Source of the DNA: Capnocytophaga periodontitidis
GTDB taxonomy: Bacteria; Bacteroidota; Bacteroidia; Flavobacteriales; Flavobacteriaceae
Assembly: GCF_016126015.1 (NCBI RefSeq)
Contig: NZ_JAEFDB010000001.1
Coordinates: 744,001-808,000, forward strand
Length of the DNA stretch: 64,000 nucleotides
Reading direction: 5' to 3'
The notes under the pieces were generated by a model that saw only the letters and a list, made by a program, of their open reading frames with translations, did not search any database and was not told the DNA's origin. Shown piece by piece: positions 25,341 to 31,793 of this stretch. Both the position numbers and the translations under genes were made by a program. Positions within the stretch are counted from its first letter, which is position 1. Each line of letters begins with the position of its first letter.

Positions 25341-26936
25341 TTATGGTTTAGCTTTTATTATTTTTGCATAGGAACTCCAACTTGGTGATTTTTTATATAT
25401 TTCTACACTCTCGGCAGGTACATAAATTGTTTTTAAGGTATTGTCAAATGTTTTAGAACTATATCCTTCATTCAACATAGGAGGAACTTTTGCATTTATT
25501 GTAAGGCTCTCTAATTTTAAACAATTTTTAAAAGCTTCCCTTCCTATATTATTCAGACTACTTGATAAAGTTAAAGAGGTCAATTCAAAACAACCTGCAA
25601 AAGCTTCAGAACCAATTGTTTTAACACTATTTGGAATAACAATTGTTTTTAAAGATTTACAACCAATAAATGCTCGTTCTTCTATATATTTTAAATTATT
25701 AGATAAAACAATAGAAACAAGAGACTCGCAACCTGCAAAAGCTTGTATCCCTATAGTTCTCACTTTATTAGGTATTGTAATAGATGATAAAGATTTACAA
25801 CCATAAAAGGTTTGCATTTTAATAACTTTGATTTCGTTAGATAAAGTCATAGATGTTAAAGATAAACATCTATTAAAAGCATTTTCACCAATACTTGTTA
25901 CACTATTAGGTATTGTAATAGAAGTTAGAGCTTTACAATTACTAAAAGCTTCAATACCTATTTTTATAACAGTATTAGGAATTGTAATAGTTGGTAAATA
26001 GTTACAACCAAGAAAGGCTCTATCACCGATTGTTGTTATGTTATTGTCATTTAAAAATGTAAATGATTTAAAACGACAGCCTCTAAAAGCACCTTCGCCT
26101 ATATGAATTACATTGCTCCACTCTTCATCATAATCATTCATATCTAATTCTTCTAAATGATTATATTTCCACTCTAATAATGTGCGACCATCTCCACTAA
26201 GTTTATATTTATCAGTTTCTATTGGATTAGAAGGTGTAGGGTTTGTATTATCATTGTTTCCTAAAACTATATAAGAAGTTCCCCAACCACTATTTGATTT
26301 AGGTCCATAAAGGCGCTTGTTTTGGGTGTCAATATACCAATCTCCTACTTTACCTATATTAGTAGGAGTTCCTACTCCTGCAAATATTTTAGTTCCATCT
26401 TGCCCTGCAACACCTTGTTCTCCTTTATCGCCTTTTTGTCCAGAGTCACCTTTGTCGCCCTTATCACCTTTGTCGCCTTTTTGACCTGTAGCTCCAGTAT
26501 CTCCTTTGTCGCCTTTCTCTCCTTTTTGTCCTGCTGCTCCAGTATCTCCTTTATCTCCCTTTTGTCCAGCATTTTGAGTATCTCCTTTGTCTCCCTTTTC
26601 TCCTTTGTCTCCCTTTTCTCCTTTGTCACCTTTCTCTCCTTTTTGTCCTGCTGCTCCAGTATCTCCCTTATCTCCTTTATCACCTTGTATTCCTTTTAAA
26701 CTAATAGGAGTTCCCCAACCTTGTGCTGTTTTAGCACCATAAAGATTGGTATTAGAGAGATCAAGGTAGTAATCTCCTATGTTACCAAGATTTTCAGAAG
26801 GAGCTCCTATGCCAGAAAGAATTTGGTTACCTTTCTGTACTTCTACTCTTTCAATAATTTTTTCAGTTTCTTTTCTACAACTGCTAACAGTCAATGCAGC
26901 TAGCATCGCTACTGTTATAAAAATAAAATACTTCAT
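25341..26936 (-). CDS. Lipoprotein with collagen-like region and BspA-type leucine-rich repeats
   Basis: A 531-residue probable surface protein. A signal peptide ends in LTVSSC (Cys near 20). A module of the form GNIGDYYLDLSNTNLYG (about 51-67) leads into some 30 Gly-X-Y triplets dominated by GDK, GEK and GQK (about 82-183), with one break at TQNAG. A second GDWYIDTQNKRLYG module follows, then nine repeats of about 23 residues of the LRR_5 type, each with AFxxCxxLxSxTIPNSVxxI (about 275-500). BspA-like repeats in oral Bacteroidota bind host matrix or partner bacteria, so adhesion is the likely role. A paralogue lies at 51157-52836. The triplet region is repetitive at DNA level and may vary in length. 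Confidence 0.88.
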   Translation of the reverse strand: MKYFIFITVAMLAALTVSSCRKETEKIIERVEVQKGNQILSGIGAPSENLGNIGDYYLDLSNTNLYGAKTAQGWGTPISLKGIQGDKGDKGDTGAAGQKGEKGDKGEKGDKGEKGDKGDTQNAGQKGDKGDTGAAGQKGEKGDKGDTGATGQKGDKGDKGDKGDSGQKGDKGEQGVAGQDGTKIFAGVGTPTNIGKVGDWYIDTQNKRLYGPKSNSGWGTSYIVLGNNDNTNPTPSNPIETDKYKLSGDGRTLLEWKYNHLEELDMNDYDEEWSNVIHIGEGAFRGCRFKSFTFLNDNNITTIGDRAFLGCNYLPTITIPNTVIKIGIEAFSNCKALTSITIPNSVTSIGENAFNRCLSLTSMTLSNEIKVIKMQTFYGCKSLSSITIPNKVRTIGIQAFAGCESLVSIVLSNNLKYIEERAFIGCKSLKTIVIPNSVKTIGSEAFAGCFELTSLTLSSSLNNIGREAFKNCLKLESLTINAKVPPMLNEGYSSKTFDNTLKTIYVPAESVEIYKKSPSWSSYAKIIKAKP

Positions 26937-27023
26937 TTGTTTAATATATTAAGTTAGTTTTTACTGTAATATATTCCCCGTTTAATTCATTTTTACTCAG
27001 TTCAAAGCAATAAAAAACGTGGA

Positions 27024-27165
27024 ACATTCCATTACTTACCGTAGAAGCCCGACCAAAGGCTAAAGTGCAAAGTAAAAGGAATGCCCACGCTCAGAACGTA
27101 GGCATTTCCACTTTCACTTTTCCTGCACTTCTAAAAAATTGGTCGTTTTCTACGGAGGAAAATGT
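27024..27165. other. Long imperfect hairpin upstream of the collagen-like lipoprotein gene
   Basis: Four complementary blocks face each other across a 7-base loop: ACATTCC/GGAAAATGT at the outside, then CCGTAGAA (27039-27046) with TTCTACGG (27147-27154), CGACCAA with TTGGTCG, AAGTGCA with TGCACTT, and innermost GCC-ACG with CGT-GGC. The blocks are separated by unpaired spacers of unequal length. The structure lies 90-230 bases upstream of the lipoprotein ATG, in its leader or promoter. It could be a folded RNA, a small MITE or a recombination site. No open frame covers it. Confidence 0.7.
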
Positions 27166-27499
27166 AAAGCGAAACGCTAATATTTATATTTTTTAATTGT
27201 TATATATTTATTCTTTATTCAATTTTGGTGCATAATTACGATATTTTTTTATCCTATACAAATTTTTTAACTTTTATTTTCCAAAACAATTATGTAAGAT
27301 ATTAATTATCAGTAAATAGTATTTTTAACAACAAAAATATTTAGTAATAAGATAATTTCAAATTTAAAGATTTCAGGAATGGGGTAATCTAATGAAGTAA
27401 AAGTGACAGTATAATATTAATGGGAAATCTTCAACTTTGTTAAAGATACAAACCGTAGGAGCAGGAATTTTTGGTAAAGTATGACCACAAACAAAAGAA
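27166..27499. other. AT-rich intergenic region without recognisable gene
   Basis: This stretch is strongly AT-rich with frequent stops in all frames. A fragment at 27463-27485 (gcaggaatttttggtaaagt) resembles one at 29366-29388, so at least part is decayed repeat DNA. No promoter of the TAnnTTTG type with a gene behind it is seen. Confidence 0.5.
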
Positions 27500-27660
27500 G
27501 GTGTCTAAAAAGTTCTATTTGTATTGGGGTTTTGCAACAGCTATTGCTCGCTTTCCTACACAACATACTATAAAAATAACTGATTATCAGAATAATTAAC
27601 TTTAATCAACTTTGGCAAAGTGTAGCGACGCAAAAGTGATTTTGAGACTTTTCAGATAGT
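27500..27660. repeat. MITE-like intergenic repeat, copy B
   Basis: The left end GTGTCTAAAAAGT (27501-27513) and right end GACTTTTCAGATAGTC (27646-27661) are imperfect inverted partners. Between them lie gctttcctaca, a TAACTGATTATCA block, CTTTGGCAAAG and GCAAAAGTGATTTTGAGAC, in the same order as in copy A at 21168-21358. It sits directly downstream of lipB. Confidence 0.6.
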
Positions 27661-27668
27661 CTCTTTTT

Positions 27669-28367
27669 TTATATAAGTTCAGCTTCAAACATTTCTTTGA
27701 AATGCTTTAGGATATGCGATTTTACTTCGTCTATATCCACTTTATCTTTGGCTAATTCTACATTTAGTGAGGTTACTGCCTTACCGCGAATTCCACAAGG
27801 GATAATATTATCAAAATATCCCAAATCAGTATTTACATTTAGGGCAAATCCGTGCATCGTTACCCAGCGGGAACAGCGGACACCCATTGCACAAATTTTG
27901 CGAGCAAAAGGAGTTCCTACATCGAGCCAAACGCCTGTTTCACCTTCACTGCGCTCTGCTTTGAGACCATAATCGGCAAGAGTGCGAATGATCACTTCTT
28001 CTAAAAAGCGGAGGTACTTGTGAATGTCAGTAAAAAAGTTATCTAAATCTAAAATAGGATAGCCTACAATTTGACCAGGACCGTGATAGGTGATATCCCC
28101 TCCCCTATTAATTTTATAGAAAGTAGCTCCTTTTTTCTTTAATCCTTCTTCATCAATAAGCAAATTCTCTATATGTCCGCTTTTGCCCAAGGTATAGACG
28201 TGAGGATGCTCTACAAAGAGAAAATAATTATCGGTAGGTAAGTGAGTGTTATTAGCTCGGTTATTTGTTTTCTGATCGACAATTTTTTGAAAGAGGTTTT
28301 CTTGGTAGTCCCAAGTTTCTTTATAATCTTTATTGCCTAAATCTCTAACGATTACTTGTTTGTTCAT
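27669..28367 (-). CDS. lipB: Octanoyl-[acyl carrier protein]:protein octanoyltransferase LipB
   Basis: Transfers octanoate from acyl carrier protein to lipoyl domains, the first step of endogenous lipoate formation. The 232-residue protein has the family blocks NRGGDITYHGPGQIVGYPI (about residues 82-100), TGVWLDVG, KICAMGVRCSRWVTMHGFALNV (conserved Lys and nearby His) and IIPCGIRGKAVTSL with the catalytic Cys. It overlaps the start-side neighbour (the YpfJ-like peptidase) by 23 bases. No lipA is in the window. Confidence 0.96.
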   Translation of the reverse strand: MNKQVIVRDLGNKDYKETWDYQENLFQKIVDQKTNNRANNTHLPTDNYFLFVEHPHVYTLGKSGHIENLLIDEEGLKKKGATFYKINRGGDITYHGPGQIVGYPILDLDNFFTDIHKYLRFLEEVIIRTLADYGLKAERSEGETGVWLDVGTPFARKICAMGVRCSRWVTMHGFALNVNTDLGYFDNIIPCGIRGKAVTSLNVELAKDKVDIDEVKSHILKHFKEMFEAELI

Positions 28368-29220
28368 AAATAGTTTGAATATTACCCTGACGGATATCGC
28401 CAGTGGTGTAGCCTTTGGTAAACCAATATTTTCGTTGTTCGGAAGTACCGTGAGTAAAGGAATCGGGGACTACGTGTCCTTGCATACGTTTTTGTATAGC
28501 ATCATCACCTACAGCATTTGCGGCACTAAGTGCTTCGTCGATATCATCGGTATCCAAATATTTTTGATTGTGGTGAGCCCAAACTCCTGCATAGAAATCG
28601 GCTTGCAACTCTTGAGCTACAGACCATTTATTGGCAGCAGCCTTGGAGAGCCCTTGTTGTTTTTGGCGTACTTGCTGAGAGGTACCCAAGAGCGTTTGAA
28701 TATGATGCCCCACCTCGTGAGCCATCACATAAGCGATAGCAAAGTCGCCGCCTTTAGCTCCGAATCGAGTTTTGAGTTCTTCAAAAAAGTCCATATCCAT
28801 ATAGAGCTTTTGGTCGGCAGGGCAATAAAAAGGACCTACGGCTGCCGTAGCATTACCGCAACCGGTGCTGACATTTTCGGTGAAGAGTACTAGGGTAGGT
28901 TTTTTATAGGTACCTAATCCATTTTGAGCAAATACTTTTTCCCAAACATCTTCGGTATCAGCGAGTACTGTAGCCGTAAATTCGCCTATTTTTTTCTGTT
29001 CGGCAGTGAGTTCTACACGTTCTACTGCTTGTTGTGTTTGGTTACCACCTGCTACTTGGTTTACAACAGAGGCTACTTGTTGTCCTGTTTCGCCACCAAA
29101 TAGTTGCAATAATACGACGATGATACCGACGATACCACCGCCAGCGATAAGTCCGCCTTTGCCGCGCATACCACGGCGATCGTCAACATTGCTACTTTGA
29201 CGTCTTCCTTCCCATTTCAT
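28345..29220 (-). CDS. Neutral zinc metallopeptidase, YpfJ family
   Basis: A 291-residue protein with a basic N-terminal tail, one membrane helix (about residues 24-43, GGLIAGGGIVGIIVVLLQLF) and an exterior metallopeptidase-like domain. The zinc motif MAHEVGHHIQ (about 165-174) is preceded by a long conserved segment with FCGNA-like VSTGCGNATAAVGPFYCPAD and followed by ELQADFYAGVWAHH, which supplies a third ligand. This is the pattern of the YpfJ/putative neutral zinc metallopeptidase family, whose substrates are unknown. The last codons overlap lipB. Confidence 0.9.
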   Translation of the reverse strand: MKWEGRRQSSNVDDRRGMRGKGGLIAGGGIVGIIVVLLQLFGGETGQQVASVVNQVAGGNQTQQAVERVELTAEQKKIGEFTATVLADTEDVWEKVFAQNGLGTYKKPTLVLFTENVSTGCGNATAAVGPFYCPADQKLYMDMDFFEELKTRFGAKGGDFAIAYVMAHEVGHHIQTLLGTSQQVRQKQQGLSKAAANKWSVAQELQADFYAGVWAHHNQKYLDTDDIDEALSAANAVGDDAIQKRMQGHVVPDSFTHGTSEQRKYWFTKGYTTGDIRQGNIQTIYEQTSNR

Positions 29221-29249
29221 AGTTTTTTCTTATTTTGAGTTTTCGGGGG

Positions 29250-29280
29250 CAAATGTAGTAATAATTTGTGAATTTGCCAA
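29250..29280 (-). promoter_or_regulatory. Promoter of the YpfJ-like gene and lipB
   Basis: On the minus strand, TTG (29280-29278), 20 bases, TACATTTG (29257-29250), 29 bases before the ATG at 29220. Confidence 0.7.
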
Positions 29281-29302
29281 TTTGCGAGGGAGAATTGTGG
29301 GG

Positions 29303-29360
29303 CATTTGCATTTAAAAGCCTACCCCCGTTCCCCCTTCCGAGAGGAAGGGAGGCAATCCG
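29303..29360. repeat. Pyrimidine-rich hairpin repeat, copy 1
   Basis: The order catttgcattt, aaaagcctaccccc, then the stem CCCTTCC-GAGA-GGAAGGG and aggcaatcc recurs in inverted orientation at 61056-61112. The conserved flanks and compensating differences in the stem mark it as a dispersed repeat and not a simple terminator. A shorter relative with CCCCCGAAGGGGG lies at 39588-39612. Confidence 0.65.
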
Positions 29361-29579
29361 CACAGGCAAGAAATTTTGGTAAAGTGTAGCGATGAGAAGG
29401 GAGGAGGGAGAGACTTAGAGAATCTCGGAGAATCGCTGGGGGAGGCAGACGGGTTGGATGGAGGGAGTGTTGTTTTGAGAAATTAGACGGGTTGGACGAG
29501 TTAGACAAGTCGGACAAATTAGACGGGTTGGACGGGCAGACGGGTTGGATGGAGGGAGTGTTGTTTTGAGAAATTTAAA
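29361..29579. repeat. Purine-rich decayed repeats between ypfJ-like and rlmH genes
   Basis: The stretch includes ggagagacttagagaatctcggagaatcgc and a chain of 9-base units such as gacgggttg, gacgagtta and gacaagtcg. The block gacgggttggatggaggg followed by agtgttgttttgagaaat occurs twice (about 29447-29480 and 29543-29577), a direct repeat of about 35 bases. No gene is supported. Confidence 0.6.
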
Positions 29580-30053
29580 TTACTGATGATGATAGGGTTC
29601 ATTACGGAGAATCGTAAAAGCACGGTAGAGTTGTTCTACAAAAAATAGGCGTATCATTTGGTGTGAAAAGGTGAGTTTGGAAAGTGACAACTTGCCATTA
29701 GCACGGTCGTATACTTCTTTTGAAAAACCATAAGGTCCCCCAATCACAAAAGTGAGCTGCTTGATGCCGGCATTCATTTTCTTTTGCAATTCATCGGCAA
29801 AAGCTACTGAGGTAAACTCTTTGCCACGTTCGTCTAAGAGTATCAGATGATGAGACGAGGCTACATTGCCGAGGATAAGCTCCCCTTCTTTTGCTTTTTG
29901 TTGCTCTTCCGATAGTGATTTGCTATTCTTAATATCGGGCAAGAGTTGCAATTCAAAATTGATGTAATACGAAAGTCGTTTTTCATACATATCAATGAGC
30001 TGTTGCAAAGCAGGATTATCGGTCTTGCCCACCGCGAGAAGTTTGATGTTCAT
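29580..30053 (-). CDS. rlmH: 23S rRNA pseudouridine1915 N3-methyltransferase RlmH
   Basis: Methylates the pseudouridine at position 1915 of helix 69 in 23S rRNA, on assembled ribosomes. The 157-residue SPOUT protein has LILLDERGKEFTS (about 72-84), FVIGGPYGFS (about 102-111), and the C-terminal KLTFSHQMIRLFFVEQLYRAF with the terminal EPYHHQ. All are standard for RlmH. It is probably transcribed alone from the region after the macro-domain gene. Confidence 0.96.
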   Translation of the reverse strand: MNIKLLAVGKTDNPALQQLIDMYEKRLSYYINFELQLLPDIKNSKSLSEEQQKAKEGELILGNVASSHHLILLDERGKEFTSVAFADELQKKMNAGIKQLTFVIGGPYGFSKEVYDRANGKLSLSKLTFSHQMIRLFFVEQLYRAFTILRNEPYHHQ

Positions 30054-30097
30054 TATTTTCCAGGATAAAAGCTAAAAGGTAAAAAATAAAAATAAGG

Positions 30098-30562
30098 TTA
30101 TAAATCACAAACAAATACTTCGATGTTTTTCCTTAAAAGTGTTTGCCTTATAAGTTTCTCAATTCTGTCCCAAGAGCCTCCTGCCAATCCGCAACCTATG
30201 CGAGGCATTTGCACTTTGGCATTTATTTCATAAGCAAAATCGGCTATTTGTTGCAAACCTTTTTCCACTGCCTCATAACGAATAGGGGGATTGCCGTTTT
30301 CATCTCTATATATATTGTGTTGACCAATGAGATTTGCAACCCATATCTTCTCTTCTACCGACACAAATTGTACCTCTCCCAAGGCAAAATTATCACCTTC
30401 TTTATACCATTGTTTGTATTGCTTTTCGGGATATTTCCAGCGTTTGGAAAGTGCTAACACAAATCCCTTCCCCCAAGCGCCTATATCATTACAAATATGG
30501 ACGATAACAATGTTTCCTTCGGCTTGTGGCACCGTAGCATCTGCTTTTAAATAGTGTATCAT
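30098..30562 (-). CDS. Macro-domain protein (TARG1/ALC1-like)
   Basis: A 154-residue single macro domain that should bind or hydrolyse ADP-ribose derivatives. Visible motifs are the N-terminal KADAT, VHICNDIGAWGKGFVLAL (binding loop 1, about 22-39), VANLIGQHN and the second loop MPRIGCGLAGGSWDRIEKLI (about 119-138). The loop with GCGLAGG fits the TARG1/ALC1-like branch, some of whose members remove ADP-ribose from glutamate or from nucleic acid. It has no DarT-like toxin beside it. It is adjacent to a SUKH-like gene on the same strand 15 bases upstream. Confidence 0.88.
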   Translation of the reverse strand: MIHYLKADATVPQAEGNIVIVHICNDIGAWGKGFVLALSKRWKYPEKQYKQWYKEGDNFALGEVQFVSVEEKIWVANLIGQHNIYRDENGNPPIRYEAVEKGLQQIADFAYEINAKVQMPRIGCGLAGGSWDRIEKLIRQTLLRKNIEVFVCDL

Positions 30563-30577
30563 CGCTTAAATCTTTTG

Positions 30578-30949
30578 TTATTCTTTATCTATAAGTTTTG
30601 CCTTTGAAATAATTTCATCAAAACTATCTGCCACTTTATCAGTAGAGTCATCATCAAGCCAATATTCCCATACCGAAAAGTCAGTAAGGTCAAAATACAA
30701 TCGGGCGTCATCGTGCGAGCTGCCCAAAGTAAAAGTATGTTCAGCATTAGGAGCCGAAAAATACTTAAGCAATTCCCATTGATAATAATCTCTGTTTATA
30801 TAAGAAAACAAATTAGCAAAGCTCCAAAGCTCTATTTCTCTACCTTCATATTCATATAAACAAAAAAACTCAAATTGCGTAAGAACTTCCTTATAAGAAT
30901 CAGGAAGATTAAGGTGTTGAATTCTTTTTAATTCAGAAGCTCTACTCAT
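30578..30949 (-). CDS. SMI1/KNR4 (SUKH)-like small protein
   Basis: A 123-residue acidic soluble protein. The N-terminal LNLPDSYKEVLTQFEFF and following YEGREIELWSFANLFSYI resemble the start of SUKH-superfamily domains, which often act as immunity proteins against polymorphic toxins; the DDARLYFDLTDFSVWEYWLDDDS centre is also in keeping. No toxin gene is visible here, so an orphan immunity gene or unrelated cellular role is possible. It is probably co-transcribed with the macro-domain gene. Confidence 0.65.
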   Translation of the reverse strand: MSRASELKRIQHLNLPDSYKEVLTQFEFFCLYEYEGREIELWSFANLFSYINRDYYQWELLKYFSAPNAEHTFTLGSSHDDARLYFDLTDFSVWEYWLDDDSTDKVADSFDEIISKAKLIDKE

Positions 30950-30975
30950 ATATTATGGCTTTAACTATAATGGCA

Positions 30976-31004
30976 CAAAGGTAATATTTTTTCTTATATT
31001 ACAA
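30976..31004 (-). promoter_or_regulatory. Promoter of the SUKH-like and macro-domain genes
   Basis: On the minus strand, TTG (31004-31002), 18 bases, TACCTTTG (30983-30976), 26 bases before the ATG at 30949. The -33 element abuts the 41-base repeat array starting near 31012. Confidence 0.7.
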
Positions 31005-31011
31005 AAATATC

Positions 31012-31216
31012 ACTTCAAGCCGTCACAAGCGGTGAAAGTGAAAAGCAAAACTATTTTAACTCATCACATACGGTGAAAACGAAAAGCAAAACTATTTTAA
31101 TTCATCACATATGGTGAAAACAAAAAGCAAAATGGCTTTACATCGTCGGCATTGGTGAAGAACAAAAGCAAAACTACTTTAAGCCGTCACAATCGATAGC
31201 GAAAAAAACAAAATAA
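31012..31216. repeat. Five-unit tandem array with exact 41-base period
   Basis: The 13-base core TCAC-N5-GTGA occurs at 31023 (TCACAAGCGGTGA), 31064 (TCACATACGGTGA) and 31105 (TCACATATGGTGA), with decayed versions at 31146 and 31187: always 41 bases apart. Each core is followed by AAAAGCAAAACTATTTTAA or a variant. The period is not a multiple of three, so the array is non-coding. It lies between the SUKH-like promoter and the promoter of the gene at 31319. Confidence 0.85.
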
Positions 31217-31263
31217 TTTTGAAATTTTTACATTACAAAATGAAACAGAATGATATTTTTTAT

Positions 31264-31271
31264 TACCTTTG
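31264..31271 (+). promoter_or_regulatory. Promoter -7 box before the frameshifted gene
   Basis: TACCTTTG, 47 bases before the ATG at 31319. No TTG lies at the usual -33 distance. Confidence 0.5.
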
Positions 31272-31318
31272 CCAAAAATAGTCGTGTAAAATCAATTCAA
31301 TATTTATATTAGTAAGAT

Positions 31319-31697
31319 ATGAAAGCATCCAAATTAGTAGTGTTGCACACCGCAAACCTACACAACGCAGAATTTAGTCAGTTTATTGCCCGCTTTTTTG
31401 AAGATTTTTGAGCTGGAAACTTCCAACACGGCATTCAATGAGCTTTTCTCTCATCGTTCGCTCAAAGACCTTCAAAAAGAAGTGTATAGCGTGAAAGGAT
31501 TGCGAAAAGAGCTCACCAATATTTACCAAAAACTTTCGGCTTACATCAATGCCAATGCACAAGTAAAACCCGATGAGTTTTTCGTAAAAACCCTCGAGGT
31601 GCTCAACAACAGTCGTAAATACTACGCCGATGTATTGGCACGCCGTAAGGCAGGTGGGAAAGTTCTCTCCGAACCACCAAAAGAGGAAGGGAAGTAG
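31319..31697 (+). pseudogene. Frameshifted small gene (DUF6261-like?)
   Basis: From the ATG at 31319 the frame reads 30 codons (ending FIARFFEDF) and then hits TGA at 31409-31411. Removing one T from the T5 run at 31405-31409 joins it in frame to the downstream coding stretch, giving FEDFELETS and then a lysine-rich helical protein of about 125 residues ending PPKEEGK. Both parts look coding. The general character, and the LHTANLHNAEFSQFIARF start, recall DUF6261-type proteins, but this is uncertain and the protein would be short for that family. It could be a pseudogene, a slippage-controlled gene or a base-calling error. Confidence 0.6.
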
Positions 31698-31793
31698 AAA
31701 AATTTCCTATTTCTCTGCAGATTGTTTATTTCAGTTGGTAAAAAACGGAGAAAATCCACTTATCAGCGTAGATACTTATAAAAAATAATTGTT

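Noticed and set aside
26372-26699. Overlapping open frames on both strands across the collagen-like region
   Set aside because: They arise from the stop-free repetitive composition of the triplet codons; the lipoprotein frame has signal peptide, modules and repeats.
27024-27165. Integron attC site
   Set aside because: The hairpin layout is similar, but the conserved R-box ends of attC were not found and no integrase or cassette array is present.
30098-30562. DarG antitoxin of a DarTG pair
   Set aside because: The macro domain stands alone and is not followed by a DarT-like ADP-ribosyltransferase or by the C-terminal DarG domain.
31012-31216. Possible CRISPR array
   Set aside because: Units are contiguous with a 41-base period and have no unique spacers, and no cas gene is in the window.
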